Below the pieces are notes generated by a model, which saw only the letters and a list, made by a program, of their open reading frames with translations, was not told the DNA's origin and made no database searches. The position numbers and the translations under genes were made by a program. A DNA stretch of 64,000 nucleotides from Histomonas meleagridis (lineage: Eukaryota > Parabasalia > Tritrichomonadida > Dientamoebidae). The DNA lies in the NCBI GenBank assembly GCA_020186115.1, contig WSYJ01000178.1:992001-1056000 (forward strand). The letters are read 5' to 3'. Shown piece by piece: positions 50,101-59,546 of this stretch. The first letter of the stretch is position 1. Each line of letters opens with the position of its first letter.

Positions 50101-50342
50101 TGATTCAGTTTATTACGGGTTATTACCAACTTCCCATTGGTGGGTTAGCTGCATTAGATCCAAAACTTACAATTGCAAAGAGATCATTTGACGATGAAAA
50201 TACGGATCCAAATACACAACTTCCTTCTGTCATGACATGCACCAACTATTTTAAGGTGCCTTCATATACAAATAAGGACATAATGAGAGAAAAAATTCTA
50301 TTGGCAATTCATGAAGGACAAGATTCGTTCCAACTGTCATAA
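47139..50342 (+). CDS. HECT E3 ubiquitin ligase, TRIP12/Ufd4-like, 1067 aa
   Basis: The N-terminal ARM/HEAT-like half (about 1-350; ISLILEVQNRSIIFLLSNKVLQIFANL, IGPILEALPLLDIPTQRKAMEIIQ) resembles TRIP12/Ufd4 armadillo repeats. A helical linker follows. The HECT domain (about 740-1067) has EPGIGVGPTREFFTLFSHEL, FFSPLA, LLGRFIAKSIQMECLIDI, FLEGFS-like IEGFSEIFP, then the catalytic segment LPSVMTCTNYFKVPSYTNKD with Cys before TNYFK, and the C-terminal tail AIHEGQDSFQLS. This class ligates ubiquitin in N-degron/UFD pathways and chromatin control; the substrate is unknown. The gene holds one GGGGCGCCCC (49709-49718), encoded with GGG-CGC-CCC codons otherwise rare here. Confidence 0.93.
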   Translation: MGDFEEQLSIRKLANAFRLIQSNNEKDLEDGLSIILTILTYGDPDFLTSFPTEQFCYRITKILLDSENEKIVNLGTACISLILEVQNRSIIFLLSNKVLQIFANLIKKAEWSETVSNCISALNFISNFKASDIGEMIGIGPILEALPLLDIPTQRKAMEIIQQITSTCSINSQAAYLPKLQELCSHNNLFIQKSAIKSINNISCHVNPDLISDDTITFLCSSSKFITSLIYLSKKMNFISKIISSNIDFKTLLTEAKTSDKQSQILILMLNLLPYTSKMHNFECSKHNRPAVSSEFAKSVQPLLLHNLIENNLCPKLILLSLASTLESNLFDLTEEIIVILKNLSRTLCSYVLLILTYYENSSLLASSRILESMNFSTIQPTQRNWFYKTYKNISNKVSIQIQQETDYSLLETNEIINLILNNNISKLKFLKLNLDQFLNYDYDSLPIDNIITLMDFMVSLLSFISFPNDFNQESIRKMIKYLSKISTFITLLPNNDRICISLPLHCSVRTIEGWYNEHVNGYGAKKLIETLNKNNNKSFLRSIINIEDFRQISTTQMSILYRAFLGEEYEKIYITYKDISYDINSSLFNIRDKNDLISPNKIYIHKGEINTFNDNLNYKIDVTLEGIIKIIKLLSKYTKIKFNSTFNKKIHDLLFDPFNSLSENSIAMKVIYSYPLIFPFDLRLFTFYLRILEPKRSILKIIKEFNIQSIDLTNVPQTQTFKVHVSRDSLFNDGCNIFNYFSQNLQKLEIIFNDEPGIGVGPTREFFTLFSHELCLNERKIFKSDTIKPGLAIAKKGMFFSPLASDNAVKLLGRFIAKSIQMECLIDINFNPAIFKFIRGDNVDVWEVDEDLARALGRPEGLIGLPFNYPGLDFPLKPSDSDDSFDVTEENLDEFVSLIKEYTCGSKLDHLRNAFIEGFSEIFPFSYLDIFNENEICRIIRGDGPKFTYKDLEENVEISHGYERDSPQIAMLFETLSELEEDDQHLLIQFITGYYQLPIGGLAALDPKLTIAKRSFDDENTDPNTQLPSVMTCTNYFKVPSYTNKDIMREKILLAIHEGQDSFQLS

Positions 50343-50781
50343 TGTTTTAATGTTATAATAAAATATAAATTCTCGTATTTGATTTCGTCGTCCAAACATT
50401 TTAAATGAGAACAAAAAAATAATGCGCGAACGGTTATTTGGAGGGAAATATTGCATTCAAAATTCAATACGTGTTAACTGTATTGGAGCAAACTTTTTGA
50501 GCATTTTTCATTCAAAAATCTGTTAAGTGATGATGAACGATATCATCTTCTTTCTTTAAGTTTTTTGTCTGCTTCAACAATTTAAATGAGGGAATTATCT
50601 GTCACTTTTCATAAAAAAACATTGTGTTTCAGATTTGTAAACATATTCCGATTGCAAAAACAATAAACCACACATCATCAGCAAAAGTTTCACCAACGAA
50701 TTGACGAAAAGGCGAAGCGGTTGAAGCTCTCTGTATCGTTTTTGGCTGATTTATCAACAAGTTTCTCAAGTTTTCTCACGA
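50343..50781. other. Intergenic with isolated M3
   Basis: AACGGTTA at 50429-50436 has no adjacent ORF. No gene is seen. The next ATG (50782) follows TCACGA, a weak initiator match. Confidence 0.45.
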
Positions 50782-52570
50782 ATGCGTTTTTTCTTCTTGG
50801 CTTTCCCCATGTATTTCTTTTGCTTATTACAAATCTCTCCAAAAAATTCAGGTTCAAAGATTTTTACTGATCAATTATCTATTCCTCAAACTCTCAAACG
50901 CTCCCCTTGCCTTACTTTAGAGCCCAAAGTGTATACATGTTTATCATTCCCAACTCATAACAAAGAGAATGTATCCATTAAAGTAAACACAAATTTTATC
51001 ATGCCAAAAGAGAATGAAACGAATTTATTTCATATCATCACAGAAGGATATCAGTATCTTTCCTCTTTGTTAAAGATACCGATATCATATGTTGGGTGTT
51101 ATTTTAAATTCTTTTCTTTGATACTTAAGCATTTTTCATTAAAAGCTTATTTACCACTTTCGCTGAATATTAACTTCATGAAGAAAATGTTCAAATTCAA
51201 TGAAAATGTTCAATTTCTAATGCGTTACTTTTTTATTTTGGGATTTTTTTTATTTTATGAAATCAAATCTTTAATTTATAAATTGAAAACAAGCGAAAAG
51301 AAAAAACAGAAAAATGTTTTAATTTTTGTTATATTTTTCATAAGTTCTTTTCAAATATTTAACGACGATAATTCAACATTGATAATAACAAATAAAGATG
51401 ATTTTAATGATATTGAACAATATCAAAATAAAACGAAATTTATAAATATTTGTGAAGGAATTTATTCAGTTTTAGGTGGTGAATTTTCAGAATGGAATTC
51501 AGTTATCTCAGTGAATTTTGGTGATTCTGTATCATCTATTGGAAGTTATGCATTTTCGTCATGTTCACATTTAGAAACGATTAATTTTGGCGGAAATGTC
51601 ACAACAATTGGTGGTTCAGCATTCTCATTGTGTTCATCAATCAAAAAACATTACAATTCCAAATTCAGTCACTTCAATTGGAAGTTATGCATTTTCATCA
51701 TGTTCTAATTTAACGACATTAATACTTGGGAATGGAATAAAAGAAATTGGTGAATCGGGATTTTGCAATTGTTATTCACTTGAATGTATTTATTATTATG
51801 GTGACAAAGAGCCAAACATTGGAATAAATGCATTTTCTAATGTTACAACGACAGTTATCACATATTCAACATATAAAAATGAAACATTTGGAAGTTTATC
51901 TGTTACTCCAGAATATACTGAAGGAAACTGCAATCCAATTTCAACGATATCATTTTCAGCATCGCACACATTCAGTAGAAGTAATACATACTCTGAATCG
52001 AATACATATTCACAGTCAAATACATATTCACAATCGAATACATATTCACATTCAAATACATTTTCTCAGTCGAATACATATTCACAATCGAATACATTTA
52101 CTGGATCATTTCAAAGCGATATGACATATTCATATACATTAACATATACATTGACAATTACAAATTCATTTACTTATTTTGAAACGCAAACAAGGTCACT
52201 TTCATTGTCCATATTTAATTCAACATTTTCTTATATCGAAACAGAATTTCTTTATTATGATTACACAGTTATTATTTACTCGACACATTATAATTATTTT
52301 TCGAATTTTATTACGATGTTTCACACGAACATTTTACATACGAATGGACTTACAACTAATGCATTGATTGGAATTGTTTGCGGATCAATTGCATTTGTGT
52401 TGATAATTGTTGGAATTGTTATATTCCTAATAAAAAGTAATAACAAAAAAGTAAAATCGACATCAACATTACAATTTAAAGATTCGACTACATCAAGTTT
52501 AAATCAAAAGGAAGATGTCAATACTTTAGTTGAAGATATTGTTAAAGAAGATGAAGACAATTGGCTATGA
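50782..52570 (+). pseudogene. BspA-like TpLRR membrane protein gene with one-base frameshift
   Basis: A leader (about 1-170, signal-peptide-like MRFFFLAFPMYFFCLL) is followed by a hydrophobic segment (NVLIFVIFFISSFQIF), the pre-LRR block and TpLRRs to SSIK. There an A6 run (51643-51648), A5 in the twin at 54273-54277, shifts the frame into a stop at 51708. The right frame continues (ending 52570) with NITIPNSVTSIG, a stalk of SNTYSQ repeats (18-bp units), the Tyr-rich block, a transmembrane helix and a tail ending DNWL, without the DPF motif of its paralogues. Positions about 51415-52025 are essentially identical to 54045-54654, while the DNA on both sides differs, indicating gene conversion. 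Confidence 0.85.
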
Positions 52571-53324
52571 TTTAATTGTAAAATAAAATGTATGTTTTTA
52601 TTTGGTGAATTTTTATTATTTTTAAAAAGTTTGAAATAATTTCAATGAGAAACGATAATATTTGAAATATTAATCAAATTTTTAAAAACATTGAAATTAT
52701 ATAGTGAATAATGTTTTGATGTAAAATTATAAAGATCAAATGGAAATATAAATTTTTCATTATCAAAATAGTTTGTGATCGATTTTTTTTATAAACTATT
52801 GATATATTTTATGGTCATTAAATATTAAAGTAAATAGTAAATAATATTGAATAATCATTAAGTTAAAAAGAATCATTTCATTAAATCGAAATATTTACAA
52901 TTACAATTGGTATAACTTTGTTTGTTGTATATCAAAATACATTAATAGGTTTTCTTTTTAATGAATCATTTAATTATATATATCATAAGTATTTAATGAA
53001 CCCCCAATTCATACCCTAAAAATAATAAAATTTAACAGGTATAAAAACGTTTTATAACAAGAAAGATATATCATTTTAATCAGCAAATTCTGCTCTATCA
53101 CATACATTAATTATATTATTTAAAAGTGGCTTTGTAATCATTTATTACAATAACTTTTAAGTGTGTTTTTAAATATTGAAATAAAAAAATTTAGGTTAGA
53201 TTGAAAAACTTCAATATAACAACAAATTTTTTACTAGTTAACCGTATGATTTTTAACTTTTGTATTAGCCGATGTGTATTTAGTAAAGGTCCTTAACTAT
53301 ATTAGTTAATATAGATCTTGAAGC
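52571..53324. other. Intergenic between two BspA copies
   Basis: A/T-rich. The final 75 bp carry GCCGATGTGTATTTAG and a downstream CCTTAA block shared with the region upstream of the BspA gene at 4645. No ORF is supported. Confidence 0.55.
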
Positions 53325-55205
53325 ATGAAAATCATTCATTTACTGTTCATTTGGAACATAGTAAAACAATATAGAACCGATACAATAATAGGAATTCCAT
53401 TTTTTACAACTACAAAAATATCAAATATAAAAAAGAGTTTTAACAAAGAACAAATTGCTCATAGACACAATGCAAAAGTTCCAACATTCCGAATAAAGAA
53501 CAAAAATTTTGATATATTTAACATTAATTCTAATTTCTTTAAAACTAGTTTATTTTTAAATTTCTTGGCTAACAACAGGTTTACATCATTAGTACTTCAA
53601 TTCTTTTATGACAAAATAAAATTCCCAACATCATACATTATATTTACAAAAAATAAATCCTTTATGACCAGAATCCTTATTGAAAACAATATCCCAAAAC
53701 AAAGAACGAATCGATGTTATGAGAATATATCTTTGATCCAGCATAAATTTCATTATTTTTCATTGATGCGAAACGATAAAAAAGACCGACCAAATAAATT
53801 CAATGCTTTTGGTCGTTTAACCGCCGTTTTTTCAATTATATTTTGGTTGGTTTATGTCAATTTATTTCAAAAAAAATCAGTTTTACAGAAATTATTTTTG
53901 GCCAACTATGAATTGAAAACAAACGAAAAGAAAAAACAGGAAAATGTTTTAATTTTTGTTATATTTTTCATATGTTCTTTTCAAATATTTAATGACGATA
54001 ATTCAACATTAATAATAACAAATAAAGATGATTTTGTTGATATTGAACAATATCAAAATAAAACGAAATTTATAAATATTTGTGAAGGAATTTATTCAGT
54101 TTTAGGTGGTGAATTTTCAGAATGGAATTCAGTTATCTCAGTGAATTTTGGTGATTCTGTATCATCTATTGGAAGTTATGCATTTTCGTCATGTTCACAT
54201 TTAGAAACGATTAATTTTGGCGGAAATGTCACAACAATTGGTGGTTCAGCATTCTCATTGTGTTCATCAATCAAAAACATTACAATTCCAAATTCAGTCA
54301 CTTCAATTGGAAGTTATGCATTTTCATCATGTTCTAATTTAACGACATTAATACTTGGGAATGGAATAAAAGAAATTGGTGAATCGGGATTTTGCAATTG
54401 TTATTCACTTGAATGTATTTATTATTATGGTGACAAAGAGCCAAACATTGGAATAAATGCATTTTCTAATGTTACAACGACAGTTATCACATATTCAACA
54501 TATAAAAATGAAACATTTGGAAGTTTATCTGTTACTCCAGAATATACTGAAGGAAACTGCAATCCAATTTCAACGATATCATTTTCAGCATCGCACACAT
54601 TCAGTAGAAGTAATACATACTCTGAATCGAATACATATTCACAGTCAAATACATACTCACAGTCATATACAATATTATCACAATCGAAGACAGCTACTGA
54701 ATCACTTCAAAATGATTTAACGCAATCTTTTTCATATTTATTAACAATTACATTATCAATTACAAATTCATTTACTTATTGTAAAACGCAAATACAAACA
54801 ATTTCATTAATTACAATTAATTCGTCGTATATTTATATCGAAACTGAATTTATTTATTATGATTACACAGTTATTATTTATTCGACATATTATAATTATT
54901 ATTCGAATTTCTTCACATTTGTTTATATAAATGAAATTCATTCAAATGATAATAAAACAACAATTATCATAATAATTGTTTGTGTTATTGTTGTTGTTAT
55001 TATTATAATTTCATTGTTTATAATATTATTTATTCGAATTAAAAATAAAAAAGAAGAAATTGACGAAAATGAAAATGAAATTTCAGATCAACAAAATGAT
55101 AACAAAACAACAAACACATTCACAACAGGAATACCTATATCGAATATTGAAGAAGATCCTTTTGCAGATGACTTCAAAGAAGATAAATTCATTGAGCAAA
55201 TGTAA
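53325..55205 (+). CDS. BspA-like TpLRR surface membrane protein, intact copy, 626 aa
   Basis: Closest full-length relative of the gene at 2765-4645, of equal length. The leader (1-205) aligns from the start (MKI-x2-LL...KQ-x-RT...PFFT). The hydrophobic segment is NVLIFVIFFICSFQIF (about 212-227). TpLRRs follow (SFGDSVSSIGSYAF-like units, about 262-395), then a short stalk (SNTYSESNTYSQ), a Tyr-rich juxtamembrane block (YIETEFIYYDYTVIIY), a transmembrane helix (about 545-572) and an acidic tail ending EEDPFADDF...FIEQM. The DPF motif resembles those bound by the AP-2 alpha ear, so clathrin-mediated uptake is inferred. A surface adhesin is the usual family expectation. Confidence 0.87.
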   Translation: MKIIHLLFIWNIVKQYRTDTIIGIPFFTTTKISNIKKSFNKEQIAHRHNAKVPTFRIKNKNFDIFNINSNFFKTSLFLNFLANNRFTSLVLQFFYDKIKFPTSYIIFTKNKSFMTRILIENNIPKQRTNRCYENISLIQHKFHYFSLMRNDKKDRPNKFNAFGRLTAVFSIIFWLVYVNLFQKKSVLQKLFLANYELKTNEKKKQENVLIFVIFFICSFQIFNDDNSTLIITNKDDFVDIEQYQNKTKFINICEGIYSVLGGEFSEWNSVISVNFGDSVSSIGSYAFSSCSHLETINFGGNVTTIGGSAFSLCSSIKNITIPNSVTSIGSYAFSSCSNLTTLILGNGIKEIGESGFCNCYSLECIYYYGDKEPNIGINAFSNVTTTVITYSTYKNETFGSLSVTPEYTEGNCNPISTISFSASHTFSRSNTYSESNTYSQSNTYSQSYTILSQSKTATESLQNDLTQSFSYLLTITLSITNSFTYCKTQIQTISLITINSSYIYIETEFIYYDYTVIIYSTYYNYYSNFFTFVYINEIHSNDNKTTIIIIIVCVIVVVIIIISLFIILFIRIKNKKEEIDENENEISDQQNDNKTTNTFTTGIPISNIEEDPFADDFKEDKFIEQM

Positions 55206-55329
55206 TTTAGATAAATATATAATAAAATATAGTGTATTCTAAATGAAATCATTTTTTTAAGCATTACATTATTATTTTTTGTTTCATATTTTTCATAATT
55301 TTAATTAAAGAACCCGTTTTACGATTATA

Positions 55330-55700
55330 GTATTCGATTGTGAATATTTATGTGATTCATGTATTTGATTTAGAATATGGATTTGATTGTGAATAAGTAT
55401 TCTATTGTAAATATGTATTCGATTCAGAAAATGCGTTTGATTGTGAATATTTATATGATTCGTAAGATGCACTCGATTCAAAATATTTATATGTTTCAGA
55501 AAATGTGTTTGATTGTGAATATTTATATGATTCATAATATGTATTCGATTTAGAATATGTATTCGATTGAATATTTATATGATTCGTAAGATGCACTCGA
55601 TTCAAAATATTTATATGTTTCAGAAAATGTGTTTGATTGTGAATATTTTATGATTCGTAAGATGCACTCGATTCAAAATATTTATTGTTTCATAATATTT
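55330..55700 (-). pseudogene. BspA stalk relic with imperfect tandem repeats
   Basis: Minus-strand frames give only stalk repeats (SNTYSKSNTYYESYKYSQSNTFSET), with no LRR, membrane span or start. Roughly 70-bp units containing GATTCGTAAGATGCACTCG start at 55457, 55581 and 55652. It appears to be an amplified fragment of a BspA stalk inverted relative to the gene beside it. Confidence 0.7.
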
Positions 55701-55753
55701 ATTCACGAAATGTTTTCATTTCTCTTTCGCAAAAAGTTTAAATGATTAATGAT

Positions 55754-58273
55754 TTAATAAACTTCGTTTGAGTTGTTCACAATTTCCTGCAAAATGTCTC
55801 TCGATATCTTATTTTCTATTTTCTCCTGCAGCTCCAGCACGAGGTCTCTTCGTTTGTAGTCGAACAGCAGCACATTTATTGCCTCTTCGAAGTCAGCATC
55901 TTCGAGAGAGTTCAATGTCTCAAGAAGTAATTTGCATGGCACACTATCAACTGACTGTTGTTGTCCAACAAATATTTTACGCGCTGTAATTTCGTCATTT
56001 GACAAATCGAGTTTACGCGCGGCACTTTTTGCCTTCGATGGTGAATTTATGAGAATGTAATCAAACACTTCGTATGGAGAAGACATCTTTGGGATGTGTA
56101 ATTCGTCGCATAAAGAATTGGAAGCGGCCATCCGTTTCATGACTTTGCTATCGAAACTATCTCCATGTTTCTTAATAATCGTTTGGGCACTTTGGAGATC
56201 ATCAATACCATCAACGTATCGAACGAATTCGGAGCTTACAGCTTCTTTCGAATGATTACTTTGAATAAGATATTGAGATATTCGATTATCATTTGGATGC
56301 ATTATTATCCAAACCCTAAGAGCAATTGGATTTTCAACCAAAACCTTCTTAACCATTTGAGCAATTTCAGTTGATTCATTAATATGTTCTTCAGCACGAT
56401 CAATAGTATAAGAAATTAAAGCAGCGTCATTTGATTTAGCAGCAGCCGAAATAGCAGCAGGCCATTGTCCCCATTGTATCAACAAAGGGACTGAACGAGC
56501 CTTTACAGGGTTTGCATCAAGGAGTAAAGTTGCCAATTTAAGGTTATCGTTCTTCAAAACCTCCGTTTCCTTTTGAATCATTTGCCTAACGTACTCCTTC
56601 ATTGAAACCTTATTTTCTGAGTTTGCGTTATTTGAATTAATTGAATTATCATGATTGAAAGCGAGTAAAGAAAACTTCGATGTATTCAAATTTCTTTCGT
56701 ATGCAATTTTTGCCAACTTTACGAAGTCAAGAACGTCATTTGAAGCCTTCAACTTTTTGACAATATTTTCGTTCTTCGCTCCAGACAACAAAACAGCGTA
56801 CGCCCAATTATCAAATATGAACTCGTCCGAAACGTTTAAGTAATCTGCTATTTTGAATGCCAAATAATGGAACTGATGATTACAAAGTCTCATCAACAGT
56901 CTTTTATGGCCCAACGCCAACAATTGTTCGTAAGTCAAGTTCATTTTGTACGGACTTTTAGCTATTTGTTCACATATTCTTTTGTTGATGATAATTTTAG
57001 ATATTTTGTTATGATCGAATTCCTTTAAGTGTTGTTTTGCTTGTATTATCACCTTTAATATTTGATGTGTAATTTCAGGTTCTCTAAAATAAGTAATTGC
57101 ATCCAAGCAACCATTAATAGCTTCGATAAGTCCATCTCCTAATTCGGTCATAGTATCTCTTGTAGCCATTGCCAACTTCTCGCTACAACTAAATAACAAT
57201 TTCGCCGAAAGATTTCCGCGTTTTCTTTTTGCGATTTCTAACGTATATTTCGGTATCTCTCGAATATATCGAACGTTTTCACGCGTGATTAAACGTGCAC
57301 CATCAACCTCTGGAGTGATTAAACATCCGCTTTCTGTTTCGTATATGATCGATTCCTCTGAGATGCCAACCATCACTGCCGAGTTTTCGCGCGTTAATAA
57401 AATCGTGGAATTGCCACACCAACATGCGCGAATATATGAGCAATCACTCAGATCTAATTGGAGATAACATTGTGAGAACTTATAATCATAGACTATGAGC
57501 TCAAACTCTGTGATAATGAATAACATGGAATATGATGCGTTGAATTCAATGCTTCGAATTGTAAACGGAAAATCAATAACATCTATTTGGTCTTGCTGAA
57601 CACAAATTAGTTGCTGTTGAGCATCTTTGACGATTGGAATATATACAACGGCGCCATGTTTGACATTTGGTATTGATTCATCATAGGAATAATATGTGGG
57701 AGGTAAACATGCTGCATATGTGGGTAAGGTGCTGGCATCAAATGTACCAAATAACTTGCATGAAAATTCGGAGAAATCATCAACAAAATAGATATTACCT
57801 TTGGAGGTACCAACAAAAAGTCCATGCTCAAAAAAGGTGGAAAAGAGATAGGTCTCCTCGTTCGAGAATTCAAAGATTTTGTCTTTGGAAATTAAATGAT
57901 TTCGAATGTCATATACATGGAGCATGTTGTCATATATGCAAAGAATCATATCTTCAGGTGTAATATATAAGTCATTATGGCCTTTGAGATGATCAACTGG
58001 TGGAAAAAGTGCAAGTATATGATTTAAATTACTATCATAAAAATCAACAATTTTAAGATTAGATTCACTATTGTTATGCTCAACTCCTATAATGCCACCA
58101 TAGGGAGCATAGTAAAACTTATCAAAAGTAAAATTGACTTTCCGTGCAAAGTATGAATTTGGATTGATCTGTGAAAGAATTTCTTCTTGAATGAAGCTAG
58201 CACCTTCTAGGGTTTTAGTGGTATCTGATATCTTTTTAAGTTGACTCCTAAGGACATTTTTTGATTCTTGCAT
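55754..58273 (-). CDS. VPS16: VPS16, HOPS/CORVET tethering subunit, 839 aa
   Basis: Core subunit of the HOPS and CORVET complexes that tether endosomes and lysosomes. The N-terminal beta-propeller (about 1-350) carries the Vps16_N block ACWCGNSTILLTRENSAVMVGI...LITPEVDGARLITRENVRYIREIP, a close match to VPS16. The C-terminal alpha-solenoid (about 360-839) has FREPEITHQILKVIIQAKQHL, LLMRLCNHQFHYLAFKIADYLNVSDEFIFDNWAYAVL and LIQWGQWPAAISAAAKSND. Length equals that of animal and yeast VPS16 (about 800-840). The gene is divergent from the RCK kinase, with 132 bp between start codons and no standard Inr. Confidence 0.95.
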   Translation of the reverse strand: MQESKNVLRSQLKKISDTTKTLEGASFIQEEILSQINPNSYFARKVNFTFDKFYYAPYGGIIGVEHNNSESNLKIVDFYDSNLNHILALFPPVDHLKGHNDLYITPEDMILCIYDNMLHVYDIRNHLISKDKIFEFSNEETYLFSTFFEHGLFVGTSKGNIYFVDDFSEFSCKLFGTFDASTLPTYAACLPPTYYSYDESIPNVKHGAVVYIPIVKDAQQQLICVQQDQIDVIDFPFTIRSIEFNASYSMLFIITEFELIVYDYKFSQCYLQLDLSDCSYIRACWCGNSTILLTRENSAVMVGISEESIIYETESGCLITPEVDGARLITRENVRYIREIPKYTLEIAKRKRGNLSAKLLFSCSEKLAMATRDTMTELGDGLIEAINGCLDAITYFREPEITHQILKVIIQAKQHLKEFDHNKISKIIINKRICEQIAKSPYKMNLTYEQLLALGHKRLLMRLCNHQFHYLAFKIADYLNVSDEFIFDNWAYAVLLSGAKNENIVKKLKASNDVLDFVKLAKIAYERNLNTSKFSLLAFNHDNSINSNNANSENKVSMKEYVRQMIQKETEVLKNDNLKLATLLLDANPVKARSVPLLIQWGQWPAAISAAAKSNDAALISYTIDRAEEHINESTEIAQMVKKVLVENPIALRVWIIMHPNDNRISQYLIQSNHSKEAVSSEFVRYVDGIDDLQSAQTIIKKHGDSFDSKVMKRMAASNSLCDELHIPKMSSPYEVFDYILINSPSKAKSAARKLDLSNDEITARKIFVGQQQSVDSVPCKLLLETLNSLEDADFEEAINVLLFDYKRRDLVLELQEKIENKISRDILQEIVNNSNEVY

Positions 58274-58405
58274 TTTTGCTGGTATAACTGAACGATAGAA
58301 GTTGGTGTTGTCAAATTCAAGTAAATAAGAGAACGTTAAATAAAAATTTATATGACCGAATATTAATTGAAAAGAGTTTTCGGATTAAGTTTGCTTAGCT
58401 AAAAC

Positions 58406-59476
58406 ATGAAACGCTTCGATGAAATAGAAGTGGTTGGTAATGGTGCATTTGGTACTGTTACTAAATGCCGTGAAAAAGAAACAAATGAAATTGTTGCTAT
58501 TAAAAAGATGAAACAAAAATATTCTTCTTTTGATGAATGCCTCCAAACAAAAGAAGTCAAAAGCCTTCGTAAAATTAAACACAAAAATGTAGAGCGTCTT
58601 ATTCAAGTATTTCGCGAAAATGAGCATTTATACTTGGTTTTCGAGTTTCTTGAAGGAAGCTTATTAAAAACAATAAACGAACATAATGGTCCTTTTAGTG
58701 AGCCAGAAATTCGATTTATCATCTCACAACTTCTTGAAGGAATTGCATATGTACATAAATGTGGTTTTTTCCATAGAGATATCAAACCAGAAAATTTACT
58801 TTGGAAAGGCGATGTACTAAAAATAGCTGACTTTGGACTCGCTCGAGAAATTAGAAGTCGTCCTCCTTACACACAATACATTTCAACAAGATGGTATAGG
58901 GCCCCAGAAATTGTTCTTAGACATGAATTTTACAACTCACCTGTTGATATATGGGCAGTAGGTGCTATCATGGGAGAACTTTACACATTAAAGCCGCTTT
59001 TTCAGGGCACATCAGAAACAGATCAAATTTTCAAAATATGTTCCATTTTGGGGTGCCCTGAATATAGTTGGCCGGACGGTTCTAGGTTAGCAGCTAAACT
59101 TGGAATCAGGGTGCCCCAATTTGCTCCTACTCCTCTTTCCACTATTATTCCCAATGCTTCACCAGAAGCTATAGATCTACTTAACCAAATGCTAAAAATG
59201 GACCCTTTGAAAAGAATTAGTGCTAAACAAGCATTATTACATCCATTCTTTAAAGGAATATCTGAACCAATTCGAAAAAATCCAACTATTAATGAAAACA
59301 TTGAATCAAAACCAATTAAGTTAAAGGAAGAACAGAAAATGGATGGTTGTGAAGCAGAAAAAATACAAGTTAGAACACTTCAATCCAATTCACGTATTAA
59401 AAATGTTACGAAGTCAATGTTTTCAAATCATGAAGAAAACGACTCATTCGATGACATTTTAGATGATTTGTTGTAA
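58406..59476 (+). CDS. RCK-family kinase (MAK/ICK/MOK-like), 356 aa
   Basis: CMGC kinase related to MAK/ICK/MOK, which control cilium or flagellum length. Glycine loop GNGAFG (11-16), VAIK Lys33, HRDIKPEN (123-130), DFG (142-144), activation site T-Q-Y (156-158; MAK has TDY, MAPK TxY), then TRWYRAPE. The RCK-type end includes LGCPEYSWPDG, VPQFAPTPLSTIIPNASPEAIDLL and DPLKRISAKQALLHPFF. The non-catalytic tail is only about 70 residues, much shorter than in MAK/ICK. Two G/C motifs 58 bp apart (59050-59059, 59108-59117) fall in LGCPE and RVPQ, using GGG/CCC/GTG codons. Consistent with a flagellate cell. Confidence 0.93.
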   Translation: MKRFDEIEVVGNGAFGTVTKCREKETNEIVAIKKMKQKYSSFDECLQTKEVKSLRKIKHKNVERLIQVFRENEHLYLVFEFLEGSLLKTINEHNGPFSEPEIRFIISQLLEGIAYVHKCGFFHRDIKPENLLWKGDVLKIADFGLAREIRSRPPYTQYISTRWYRAPEIVLRHEFYNSPVDIWAVGAIMGELYTLKPLFQGTSETDQIFKICSILGCPEYSWPDGSRLAAKLGIRVPQFAPTPLSTIIPNASPEAIDLLNQMLKMDPLKRISAKQALLHPFFKGISEPIRKNPTINENIESKPIKLKEEQKMDGCEAEKIQVRTLQSNSRIKNVTKSMFSNHEENDSFDDILDDLL

Positions 59477-59546
59477 ATAAACTAAAATGTGATAAATTTT
59501 TATAAAAACTAATTGTATTTAATATCTTTTAATGCGACATTTAACA

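Noticed and set aside
50429..50436. Isolated M3 as promoter of an unannotated gene
   Set aside because: No ORF of meaningful length begins near it on either strand.
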